Below, one piece after another: positions 1 to 8,448 of a DNA stretch of 29,555 nucleotides. The translations under genes and the position numbers were made by a program. Numbering within the stretch: the first letter of the stretch is position 1; the number at the start of each line of letters is the position of its first letter. The notes under the pieces are model-generated. The model was not told where the DNA came from, made no database searches, and worked only from the letters and a program-made list of their open reading frames with translations. Origin of the DNA: Symbiodinium natans (lineage: Eukaryota > Sar > Dinophyceae > Suessiales > Symbiodiniaceae); assembly GCA_905221605.1 (NCBI GenBank), contig CAJNDS010001187.1:1-29555 (forward strand), read 5' to 3'.

Positions 1-58
1 AACTCTATAATCCCTAAACCCGAAACCCTGAACTCTATAATCCCTAAACCCTGGAGCT
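1..58. repeat. Degenerate CCCTAAA repeats, 30-bp direct duplication
   Basis: The block aactctataatccctaaacc occurs at position 1 and again at position 31, giving a 30-bp duplicated unit built from degenerate telomere-like heptamers. No coding signal is visible. Confidence 0.7.
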
Positions 59-146
59 GCAGGGAAAGGGCCCGGGATTCCACCCACACGCCTTGCGCCA
101 CAGATTGGAGATACCTCGGCTAAGCGGCCCGCAGCAAATTGTGCGG

Positions 147-265
147 GTTGAGGGTTTAGGGGGTTTAGGGGGCTAAGGGTGTTGTGTGTCTCTGTGTGTC
201 TGTGTGTCTGTGTGTGTGTGTGTGTGTGTGTGTCTGTCTGTCTGTGTGTCTGCGTCTGTGTGTGG
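147..265. repeat. TTTAGGG-type repeats followed by a TG-rich microsatellite
   Basis: Positions 147-180 hold imperfect GGGTTTAG units. From about 180 to 265 the sequence is TG dinucleotides broken by TC (tgtgtgtctctgtg pattern). The cysteine- and valine-rich open frame across it is an artefact of the dinucleotide. From 266 to 783 I see only scattered heptamer fragments and the 3' flank of the BTB gene. Confidence 0.85.
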
Positions 266-783
266 CGTAGGGCTTGGGGAAGTGGCCAAGGGGCTTGCAT
301 TCTACTTCGAGAGTCGGGCTGCATGGGGTCAGTGATTAACGGCGCAGGCCACATCAGGAAAAATAAGGGGTGGGTATGTTAGAGGTCGCGGGAAGACATA
401 CGAAATCTCACTGACCAAGTATACAATTCGGACGAAGACGGGCTTAGGGTTTAGGCTTCCGGGTTGATAGTGTAGATGGTGGCTCCCTTTCTGGGCATTT
501 GTTAGAATAGCGGCCATACTGTTTAGGTGCCCAAGGTTGGGGGCCGACATTATGGAGAACTGGCCATATATGGGTTAGGTGTCGAAGCCATGTGATGGAC
601 TTGGAATTGAAGCCCCTGTACGGTTTAAGATGTAAGGCCCTAAATCCTATAAACCTTAAGAACCGAGTCACTACCCTCGTTTCTGCCCTCGCCTGGGTCT
701 TGCCTTTTGCGACATGCATCCCCCGCTGTCACGGCATGTCATCAACATCTGACTCCATATCTCGAATATTCTACTGCTTGGTC

Positions 784-1983
784 TCAGTTCACACTCAGCA
801 AGTCCGTCTGCGAAATGCCGTGGATGCAGAACTCACTGTCAAACTCCCCATTCAGAACTTCGAGCCTGAACCACTTCACAGATTTCTGGGGCTCGTCGCA
901 CGCCAATGTGGCGCCAGCCTCGATGTCTTGCTCCTGCGATTCGACAGCACAGTGCCACGCCGCGCCGTCCTGGGAACAAAGGATCCTGAGAGACACGCTG
1001 CTCGGAATTGCTCGGCTGAAATGGAAACCTGTGAGGTGCACCTGCGCATGCGGGAGCATCCACATCACCCAGCCCTTCTGATACATGTTGTAACAGTTGT
1101 TTCTCGCCAGCTTCTCCAAGTCCATGCCAGCCTGCCCAGGTCCGAGGACTACGACCACCCAGTATCCCACGAAACTCCCCTGCTTGCCAGAGCGATCATA
1201 GCGGTCCCAGAGGTCATAGAGGACATCCGTCCTGAACGTACCGGGCTGTACTGCCTCAGACACGGCCGGCATGGGCAGCTCTTCCCCTGCCTTGTCCCAG
1301 CCTCGTAGAAGGCTCCGAAAGGTGGATTTCTGGGTGCACAAGGAGCACAAACTCAGGATGGTCTCCAGCATCTCTGGTCTGACCGAAGGACGTCTTCGCA
1401 AGGCCTTCTCAGGCTCAGCGCAGATCATCTCCAAGGCCTCCACGCGCAGGGCTGCCACGCGAAACTTGTCCGCTGACGCGAAGACTTCACAGGCCTGCTC
1501 GGGCGTGAGGTTCTCACGAACGGCTTCCATGCACTGGGAATGTAGGGAAGGAACCTGGCACTTGTCTGCTATTGCGGCCACCTCGACCAGTGTGCCAACG
1601 GAGGTCTCCAACCGGCCGCAGTACAAGAAGCGCAGGAAGGCCTCAACGGCTTTCGCGGAGAAGTCTCGGATGACTACCTGCGCCTGCCGACATTCTTCGA
1701 ACTCCTCGCGGGATGTCATGCTCTCGAAAACCGGAGAACGCTGTGCCAGTAAAGATGCCCAAACCTTGAACTCAGTGAGCTTCCCCGCACCACTGTCCCC
1801 GATCTCCTCTTCCACAAATACCGTGAAGTTGCCGTCCTTCCCAAAGCACGCGTCCAGCATGCCAGATAGAGAATCCGCCAGGTCGGCTTCCACAACGACT
1901 GGCATGGCTGATTTCTTCCTTCTAGGCACGACCTGAGGCGCAACACGTCTCGGATGCAAGAGCCTTGAACCAAGGTTGGGCAT
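784..1983 (-). CDS. BTB-BACK domain protein with C-terminal discoidin-like region
   Basis: Intronless 399-residue frame, ATG at 1983-1981 and TGA at 786-784. A second Met at residue 27 (1905-1903) is a possible alternative start, because residues 1-26 are basic and of low complexity. Residues about 50-157 read as a BTB/POZ domain: TVFVEEE, then FKVWASLLAQRSPVFESM, then AVEAFLRFLYCGRLE. The usual His before the LAxRSPVF motif is replaced by Trp. Residues about 158-230 look like a BACK helical region (ENLTPEQACEVFASADKF). Residues about 240-395 contain an F5/8C or galactose-binding-like pattern (VHLTGFHFSRAIPSSVSLRI, then KSVKWFRLEVLNG). BTB-BACK-F5/8C architecture is known in BTBD9-like proteins, which act as Cullin-3 adaptors or scaffolds. 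That role is inferred here. The lack of introns contrasts with the intron-dense gene downstream in coordinates. The 238-aa open frame on the opposite strand is a shadow. Confidence 0.88.
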   Translation of the reverse strand: MPNLGSRLLHPRRVAPQVVPRRKKSAMPVVVEADLADSLSGMLDACFGKDGNFTVFVEEEIGDSGAGKLTEFKVWASLLAQRSPVFESMTSREEFEECRQAQVVIRDFSAKAVEAFLRFLYCGRLETSVGTLVEVAAIADKCQVPSLHSQCMEAVRENLTPEQACEVFASADKFRVAALRVEALEMICAEPEKALRRRPSVRPEMLETILSLCSLCTQKSTFRSLLRGWDKAGEELPMPAVSEAVQPGTFRTDVLYDLWDRYDRSGKQGSFVGYWVVVVLGPGQAGMDLEKLARNNCYNMYQKGWVMWMLPHAQVHLTGFHFSRAIPSSVSLRILCSQDGAAWHCAVESQEQDIEAGATLACDEPQKSVKWFRLEVLNGEFDSEFCIHGISQTDLLSVN

Positions 1984-2139
1984 GATCTAAGCATGCTCCT
2001 ACTCAAGCTTCACGATGATTTCGGGTGTCAGGGGCACTGTAAGGTTCTGGAGGGCCAGCGACCTTCCTAAACCTTTTCTTACACAAAATAGACTGCAACC
2101 CAAAACATGTTATCATGTTCAGGCAGAGCCCTTATAAAA

Positions 2140-2252
2140 CCAAGCAGCCCTAGATCGACAAACTCTTAAAACACCAAGCCCTGAAACCCTAAAGTCCCTA
2201 AAAAGCTATACTCTGATACCCTAAAACACCTAAACCCTAAAACCCCAAACTT
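2140..2252. repeat. Degenerate CCCTAAA heptamers
   Basis: Irregular CCCTAAA and CCCTGAAA units follow a non-repetitive stretch (1984-2140) that is the upstream flank of the BTB gene. Confidence 0.7.
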
Positions 2253-2263
2253 TACACTTCCAG

Positions 2264-2375
2264 CACGGCAAGGCCTGAGGACCTCGCCAGTCGAAGCCTG
2301 CGCAACCGAGTCGGCGTCGCAGCTCTGCTCGTCCCTGTGGCGGTTGCTCTGGGGCTTGTGGGATGTGGGGCTTAA
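2264..2375 (+). CDS. Possible terminal exon ending in a hydrophobic segment
   Basis: Directly after a pyrimidine-rich acceptor (acacttccag, ending 2263) a frame runs in phase 2 through ARPEDLASRSLRNRVG and then the hydrophobic stretch VAALLVPVAVALGLVG, ending at TAA 2373-2375. Third positions are GC-rich, unlike the heptamers on both sides. It could be the 3' exon of a tail-anchored or single-pass membrane protein. I do not recognise the family and have no upstream exon, so this is tentative. A chance open frame in a short GC-rich island is the alternative. Confidence 0.25.
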
Positions 2376-2498
2376 TGAGGGTTTCGGTGAAACTAAAATT
2401 TGGGCCTAATTCGGGTTTAGGGTTATAAACTTAGGAGGGGTTAGGTTGAGCAGTGTGTAGGTGTTGATGTTTACGGTTTGGGTGTTTTGAGGTTGGGG

Positions 2499-2680
2499 CC
2501 CTAAACCCGAAACCCTAGAACCCTAGGACTCTAGAACCCTAGAACCCTAGAACCCTAGAACCCTAACCCTATACCCTAGAACCCTAGAACCCCAGAACCC
2601 CAGAACCCCCAGAACCGCTAGAACTCTAGAACCCTAGAACCCTAGTACCCTAGAACCCTAGCACCCTAGAACCCGAAACC
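2499..2680. repeat. CCCTAGAA octamer array
   Basis: About 20 tandem copies of an octamer of the form agaaccct, with a few variants (agaacccc, agtaccct). It is a locally homogenised derivative of the CCCTAAA heptamer. Confidence 0.85.
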
Positions 2681-2795
2681 GGATTTCGGGCATGGGCTAT
2701 TGTTCTATCGGCTCGGGGGTGTAAGGCTGACAAGAGCCCAGGGACAGACGTTAAAGGCTACCAAAACCCGGACACAGCAAGGCTAGAGATGCCCA

Positions 2796-2975
2796 AAACC
2801 CGAACCCCTAAACCCTAAACCCTAAACCCTCAACCCTAAACCCTAAACCCTAAACCCTAAATCCTAAATCCTACATCCTAAACCCTAAATCCTAAACCCA
2901 AAACCCTGAGCCCTAAACCCTGAACCCTAAACCCTGAACCCTGGGCCCTAAACCCTGAACCCTAAACCCGAGGTA
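2796..2975. repeat. CCCTAAA heptamer array with CCCTGAA variants
   Basis: Tandem ccctaaa units at 2810-2900 grade into alternating ccctaaa and ccctgaa up to about 2975. The array ends next to a short (TA)n run at 3009-3026. Confidence 0.9.
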
Positions 2976-3510
2976 AGAGATTCCCTAAACCATGCATGTC
3001 TGGTTGTGATATATATATATATATATGAAAGAGCAACCTTTCGGGTCTATTTAACCTCTCTTCTTTTCTATTTAACTGATAATTATTTAAATAATTTAAA
3101 TTATTTAAATAATTTAAATAAAAACTACAACCCATTTAATTATTTAAATAAGTCGGGTGATTTAAATAATTTAAATGATTTAATTGAGACCAATTAAATT
3201 ATTTAAATTATTTAAATAGATGAAAGAGGCCCGGGGATTTAAATAATTTAAATAATTTAATTCAGGCGAATGAAATTATTTAGATTGTTTAAATTGATTA
3301 AGGAGGCCGGGGGATTTAAATAATTTAAATAATTTAATTCCGCGCAATTAAATTATTTAAATTATTTAAATTATTTAAAATTTTTAAATTATTTAAATTA
3401 TTTAAAGAGGCCGGAGGATTTAAATAATTTAAATAATTTAATTCGGCCCAATTAATTTATTTAAATTATTTAAATTATGTAAATTATTGAAATTATTTAA
3501 ATTATTTTAA

Positions 3511-3563
3511 TGCTCCCAAATCCAGGCTGCGGGCCGGAGTCGCCTGAGGCCGAATTTCCGACC
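3511..3563. repeat. 53-bp GC-rich island, copy 1
   Basis: Starts tgctcccaaatccaggctgc and ends ccgaatttccgacc. It interrupts the AT satellite. Its centre contains the inverted repeat ctccg-ggc-cggag, mutated to ctgcg in this copy. Confidence 0.9.
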
Positions 3564-3810
3564 ATTTAAATTATTTAAATAATTTAAATAATTTAAATAA
3601 ATTAATTCCGGCTAATTAAATTATTTAAATAATTTCAATTATTTAAGGAGGCAGGGGGATTTAAATAATTTAAATAGTTTAATTCAGGCCAATTAAATTA
3701 TTTAAATTATTTAAATTATTTAAAGAGGCCGGGGGATTTAAATAATTTAAATAATTTAATTCGGCCCAATTAAATTATTCAAATTATTTAAATTATTTAA
3801 ATTATTTAAA

Positions 3811-3863
3811 TGCTCCCAAATCCAGGCTCCGGGCCGGAGTCGCCTGAGGCCGAATTTCCGACC
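3811..3863. repeat. 53-bp GC-rich island, copy 2
   Basis: Same 53-bp block as at 3511, with intact ctccgggccggag dyad. It begins 300 bp after copy 1. Confidence 0.9.
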
Positions 3864-4078
3864 ATTTAAATAATTTAAATAATTTAAATAATTTAAATAA
3901 TTTAAATAATTTAAATAATTTAAATAATTTAATTCAGGCCAATTAAATTATTTAAATTATTAAATTTATTTAAATTATTTAAAGAGGCCGGGGGATTTAA
4001 ATAATTTAAATAATTTAATTCGGCCCAATTAAATTATTTAAATTATTTAAATTATTTAAATTATTTAAATTATTTAAA

Positions 4079-4131
4079 TGCTCCCAAATCCAGGCTCCGG
4101 GCCGGAGTCGCCTGAGGCCGAATTTCCAACC
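4079..4131. repeat. 53-bp GC-rich island, copy 3
   Basis: Same block, ending ttccaacc instead of ttccgacc. It begins 268 bp after copy 2. Confidence 0.9.
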
Positions 4132-4441
4132 ATTTAAATTATTTAAATAATTTAAATAATTTAAATAATTTAAATAATTTAATTCCGGCCAATTAAATTA
4201 TTTAAATTATTTCAATTATTTAAGGAGGCAGGGGGATTTAAATAATTTAAATAATTTAATTCAGGCCAATTAAATTATTTAAATTATATAAATTATTTAA
4301 ATTATTTAAATTATTTAAATTATTTAAATTATTTAAATTATTTAAAGAGGCCGGGGGATTTAAATAATTTAAATAATTTAATTCGGCCCAATTAAATTAA
4401 TTAAATTATTTAAATTATTTAAATTATTTAAATTATTTAAA

Positions 4442-4494
4442 TGCTCCCAAATCCAGGCTCCGGGCCGGAGTCGCCTGAGGCCGAATTTCCGACC
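4442..4494. repeat. 53-bp GC-rich island, copy 4
   Basis: Same block with intact dyad. It begins 363 bp after copy 3. Confidence 0.9.
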
Positions 4495-4719
4495 ATTTAA
4501 ATTATTTAAATAATTTAAATAATTTAAATAATTTAAATAATTTAATTCAGGCCAATCAAATTATTTAAATTATTAAATTATTTTGAAATTATTTAAATAG
4601 GCCGGGGGATTTAAATAATTTAAATAATTTAATTCGGCCCAATTAAATTATTTAAATTATTTAAATTATTTAAATTATTTAAATTATTTAAATTATTTAA
4701 ATTATTTAAATTATTTAAA

Positions 4720-4772
4720 TGCTCCCAAATCCAGGCTCCGGGCCGGAGTCGCCTGAGGCCGAATTTCCGACC
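4720..4772. repeat. 53-bp GC-rich island, copy 5
   Basis: Same block with intact dyad. It begins 278 bp after copy 4. Confidence 0.9.
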
Positions 4773-5082
4773 ATTTAAATAATTTAAATAATTTAAATAA
4801 TTTAAATAATTTAAATAATTTAAATAATTTAAATAATTTAATTCAGGCCAATTAAATTATTTAAATTATTTAAATTATTTAAAGAGGCCGGGGGATTTAA
4901 ATAATTTAAATAATTTAACTCGGCCCAATTAAATTATTTAAATTATTTAAATTATTTAAATTATTTAAATTATTTAAATTATCCGGGGGATTTAAATAAT
5001 TTAAATAATTTAATTCGGCCCAATTAAATTATTTAAATTATTTAAATTATTTAAATTATTTTAATTATTTAAATTATTTAAA

Positions 5083-5440
5083 TGCTTCCAAATCCAAGCT
5101 CTGAGCCCGCAGACTCGCGGCTCGATTTGGCCAAATTTTGCCCGCAGACTGCCCAGCAAAATTTGGCCAAATCGAGCGGCGCCTTTCTGAAGGCCCGAAA
5201 CTATATAAACTCTCGCGGCTCGATTTGGCCAAATTTTGCCCGGCAGCCTCCGGGCAAAATTTGGCCAAATCGAGCCGCGCCTTTCTGAAGGCCCGAAACT
5301 ATATAAACTCTCGCGGCTCGATTTGGCCAAATTTTTCCCGGCAGCCTCCGGGCAAAATTTAGCCAAGTCGGGCTGCTCTTTGTACACGATAAGGAATGCG
5401 CGGCTCGATTTGGCCAAATTTTGCCCGGAGGCAATTTTAT
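5083..5440. repeat. Short GATTTGGCCAAATTTT array replacing an island
   Basis: A diverged island start (tgcttccaaatccaagctct, 5083) runs straight into gatttggccaaatttt units at 5124, 5222, 5320 and 5407. The spacings are 98, 98 and 87 bp. Each is followed by the complementary aaaatttggccaaatc arm, so each unit is a hairpin. The same core forms the larger 87-bp array at 8.45-9.0 kb. Confidence 0.9.
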
Positions 5441-5472
5441 TGCGCGTATTTAAATTATTTAAATTGTTTAAA

Positions 5473-5525
5473 TGCTCCCAAGTCCAGGCTCTGGGCCGGA
5501 GTCGCCTGAGGCCGAATTTCCGACC
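5473..5525. repeat. 53-bp GC-rich island, copy 6
   Basis: Slightly diverged copy (tgctcccaagtccaggctct) with the ccgaatttccgacc end conserved. It lies on the far side of the GATTTGGCC array. Confidence 0.85.
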
Positions 5526-5599
5526 ATGTAACTTGTTTAAATTATTTAAATTATTTAAAGAGGCCGGGTGATTTAAATAATTTAATTCAATTCTGTACA

Positions 5600-6240
5600 A
5601 TTAATTCAATTAATTTAGTCTTTTTGTCACCTTTAATCATCTTCTAATCGGGTCATCGTTTGGATCTTATTTGGAAAGCATCCTTTGTCATAATCATAAT
5701 CTATCGTTATCACCTTTTTGTTACCTTTTTGTTGTAATCTTTTATCATTTTTGTCATATTTTCATCATCTTTTATCATCTTTTAATCGGGTCATCGTTTG
5801 GATCTTATTTGGAAAGCATCCTTTATCCTAATCATATTCTATCGTTATCACATTTTTGTTATCTTTTTGTTGTAATCTTTTATCATTTTGTCATATTTTT
5901 ATCATCTTTTGTCATCTTTTAATCGGGTCATCGTTTGGATCTTGTTTGGAAAGCATCCTTTATCCTAATCATATTCTATCGTTATCACCTTTTGTTATAT
6001 TTTTGTTATAATATTTTATCATCTTTTTTGTCATCTTTTTATCATCTTTTATCATCTTTTAATCGGGTCATCGTTTGGACTTTGTTTTTGAAAGCATTTT
6101 ATCTTAATCATCTTCTATCGTTATCATCTTTTATCATCTTTTATCATCTTTTATCATCTTTTATCATCTTTTTGTCATCTTTTATCATCTTTTATCATCT
6201 TTCTGTCATCTTTTTGTAGTCGTTTATCATCTTTTTGTCA
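5600..6240. repeat. Minisatellite of about 138 bp grading into an ATCATCTTTT array
   Basis: The landmark aatcgggtcatcgtttgga recurs at 5646, 5784, 5921 and 6061, spaced 138, 137 and 140 bp. Each unit ends in tatcatctttt decamers, which expand to a near-pure array at about 6115-6240. Open frames rich in Phe, Ile and His are artefacts. Confidence 0.9.
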
Positions 6241-6364
6241 TCTTTATTATATGTTTCCGTCTTATATCATTATGATTATGGGGTGAGCAAGGAGTCAAAT
6301 CGCAAGCCCTGGTCCCTAAGATTTTCGGTTCAGCTTTTATGCCAAAGAGTTAAATCGCAAACCC

Positions 6365-6716
6365 AAACCAATTAAATCATTTAAATCCTACTGTCTAATT
6401 AAATTATTTAATTGAGGCGTCGGATTTAAATAATTTGATTGGCTCTGTGCTTGTCTGTACTCACCTCCCACCACAATTAAATTAATTTATACGATTTAAA
6501 CGATTTAAACGATTTAATTGGGTCCAATTAAATCGTTTAAATCCTACGGTCTAATTAAATTATTTAGTTGAGGCGTCGGATTTAAACGATTTAATTGGAC
6601 CCAATTAAATCGTTTAAATCCTACGGTCTAACTAAATTATTTATTTGAGGCGTCGGATTTAAACGATTTAATTGGACCCAATTAAATCGTTTAAATCGTT
6701 TAAATCGTTTAAATTA
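6365..6716. repeat. 77-bp palindromic repeat array (TTTAAACGATTTAATTGG)
   Basis: Each unit contains ggatttaaacgatttaattgg, two bases, and its exact complement: a 21-bp arm with a 2-nt spacer at 6579-6620 and again at about 6655-6698. The arms are joined by cctacggtctaattaaatta at 6543 and 6620, a 77-bp period. A more diverged copy starts near 6365. Positions 6241-6364 are unassigned AT-rich sequence. Confidence 0.9.
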
Positions 6717-6764
6717 ATGTAATTGTGGGGAAACTCAGCCAAGCCATAAACTAAATTATTTAGG

Positions 6765-7098
6765 TAGGGCTGGAGAGGCTGGAGGGGCTGGAGGAACTGG
6801 AGGAACCTGGAGGCTGAAGGGATGGGCTGGAGCTGGAGGGGCTGGAGGGGGCTGGAGGGGGCTGGAGGGGGCTGGAGGGGGCTGGAGGGGGCTGGAGGGG
6901 GCTGGAGGGGCTGGCTGGCTGGAGGGGCTGCTGCAAGGGCTGGAGGGGTTGGAGAGGCTAGAGGGGCTGGAGGAACTGGAAGAACTGGCTGAAGGGGCGC
7001 CTGGAGGGGCTGGCTGGAGGGGCGGGCTGGAGGGGCTGGCTGGAGGGCTCTGCAAGGCCTGGAGGGGTTGGAGGGGCTGGAGGGGAGGGGCTGGAGGG
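6765..7098. repeat. GGAGGGGCTG array, G-rich on the plus strand
   Basis: Tandem 10- to 12-mers of ggctggagggg type, most regular at 6836-6910. The dense GGGG runs would allow G-quadruplexes on the plus strand. The proline- and serine-rich minus-strand frame over it is an artefact. The adjoining 7100-7300 stretch is C-rich on the same strand (cccctcctctcccctcccct), so strand asymmetry flips there; I see no gene in it. Confidence 0.9.
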
Positions 7099-7304
7099 CT
7101 TGTGCTTTAACCCCTCCTCTCCCCTCCCCTACCCCTCCCCAATTTTCCACCTCACTTCGCAGAGCGCCACCCCACGCACCGCGTCGCACCTGCAACCTGC
7201 TCCCCGACCCCATCACCCCCAACAAGCCCCCTTGCAACAATTTACTACACCCACACCACTCGCACCTAACCCCTCCTGCCCCTCCACTCCAAACTACCAA
7301 CCTG

Positions 7305-7545
7305 AAGTTATCATAATTATGATGACTTCAACTTCCCCATCATAAGTTATCATAATTATGATAACTTTAGCTTCCCGATCTAAATTATCATAATTATGAT
7401 AACTTCAAGTTCTTTATCTCAGAGTATGATAAATATGATAAGCAACTTTTCATAATTATGATAAGTTATTATAATTATGATAAGTTATCATAAGTTATCA
7501 TACTTATGATAAGGTATCATAATTATGATAAATTGTCATAGTTAT
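7305..7545. repeat. Array of TTATCATAATTATGATAA palindromes
   Basis: The perfect palindrome gttatcataattatgataac occurs at about 7345-7364 and, with small changes, about six more times (ttatcataattatgataa type) to 7545. It is AT-rich and non-coding. Confidence 0.9.
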
Positions 7546-7831
7546 CACAAGCTATCCTCCTCGCCCTTTCCCGTTAAAAGTGCTTACAGCTTAAAGACCT
7601 TAGTACAAAAAACTGTACTAAAGCGCAAAGAAAACAATGCTTATGATGCAGAGACTTTGGTACACGATGATGCGTCAAGACACAATGAAATTATGCTTGC
7701 GATCTAGACACTGCGCCCTTTGAGATAGTTGAGAAGAAAAAAATGGCCGCGTGCCAATATTGATTGCTTGTAACGGAGTGATTCCAAGTCTTGCTTATCG
7801 GGGGGTAAGTGTTCGTAAATTTCACCAAAAA
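7546..7831. other. Unassigned spacer between palindrome arrays
   Basis: No repeat structure is obvious. A 60-codon plus-strand frame from 7525 has no recognisable features. I see nothing I can name here. Confidence 0.4.
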
Positions 7832-8159
7832 CATGACAATTTTTCCGCTGAATATGTGTCAGTAGAGCCGTGCTACCACAAAAAAAGCATGACACATTTT
7901 TCGCGGAATATGTGTCACCAGAGTTCTCTTAGCAACATAAACATGACACTTTTCCCGCGGAATATGTGTCAGTAGAGCTGTGCTAACACAAAAAGCATGA
8001 CACATTTTCCGCGGAATATGTGTCAGTAGAGGCGTGCTAACAAAAAAAAGCATGACACATTTTCCGCGGAATATGTGTCACGAGAGTTCTGCTAAGACAA
8101 AAAGCATGACACATTTTTCGCGGAATATGTGTCAGTAGAGCCGTGCTAACACAAGAAAG
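7832..8159. repeat. Six-copy array of 54-56-bp units with a TGACACAT dyad
   Basis: Units start with catgacacat at 7832, 7888, 7942, 7996, 8051 and 8105, with a broken seventh at 8160 (catgagaagt). Each carries tgacacattttccgcggaa followed by tatgtgtca, so tgacacat pairs with atgtgtca around a ttccgcggaa core that is itself palindromic. The linker (gtagagccgtgctaacacaa) is partly variable. Confidence 0.92.
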
Positions 8160-8164
8160 CATGA

Positions 8165-8239
8165 GAAGTGCACCTATCTGTGAATAGCAAGATTGGTATT
8201 TCTAATTAGGGAGAGACAAGGGAGATATATAAAGCTTTG
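8165..8239. repeat. Detached fragment of the 1.4-kb higher-order repeat
   Basis: The segment cacctatctgtgaatagcaa to atatataaagctttg matches, nearly base for base, the block at 9560-9627, 10208-10280 and 11632-11702. It stops abruptly at AT-rich sequence after agctttg, where the other copies continue gcgacaag. Confidence 0.88.
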
Positions 8240-8352
8240 ATTAAATGATTTACATCATGTAATGTAAACAATTTAAACAATTCAAATAATGTAAATACAT
8301 TATATAGTTTAAATAGTTGAAATCCGAAAAGGGGGGGGAACCACCCTCCCCG

Positions 8353-8438
8353 CCTCCTAAGAATTAAATAATTTAAATTATTTCAATCCGAAACCTCCCC
8401 GTCGTACTTAAATTAATCACTATTTAATTCTTGGGAGG
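8353..8438. repeat. Foldback element with 18-bp arms
   Basis: Left arm cctcctaagaattaaata (8353-8370) pairs with tatttaattcttgggagg (8421-8438) with one mismatch. The interior is AT-rich. It sits directly before the 87-bp array. Confidence 0.7.
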
Positions 8439-8448
8439 GGGGGAAGCT

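Larger units (their letters stand above)
3050..5600. repeat. 9-bp TTTAAATAA satellite with flipping polarity
   Basis: About 2.5 kb of a nonamer read as TTTAAATAA in left arms and TTATTTAAA in right arms. Where the two meet, the junction is a GC core such as attcggcccaatt, giving an almost perfect hairpin tens of bases long. Many arms start with the tag gaggccggggg. The period of 9 keeps frames open and produces NLNNLNNLN- and FKLFKLFK-type translations; these are not genes. Confidence 0.95.

Noticed and set aside
592-1308. 238-codon plus-strand open frame
   Set aside because: It is antisense to the BTB gene, whose frame has clear domain matches. It is a shadow of GC-rich coding sequence.
2008-2045. 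Short minus-strand exon PLTPEIIVKLE-stop just upstream of the BTB start
   Set aside because: An acceptor-like cttacag precedes it, but a dozen residues with no family match and no adjoining exon are not enough to call.
7832-8159. CRISPR array
   Set aside because: The regularly spaced dyads have linkers that are themselves repeated, not unique spacers, and there are no cas genes. The context is eukaryotic.
8226-8236. TATA-box promoter (atatataaagc) in the repeat fragment
   Set aside because: The motif is part of a satellite unit with no gene downstream, and dinoflagellate promoters generally lack a TATA box.
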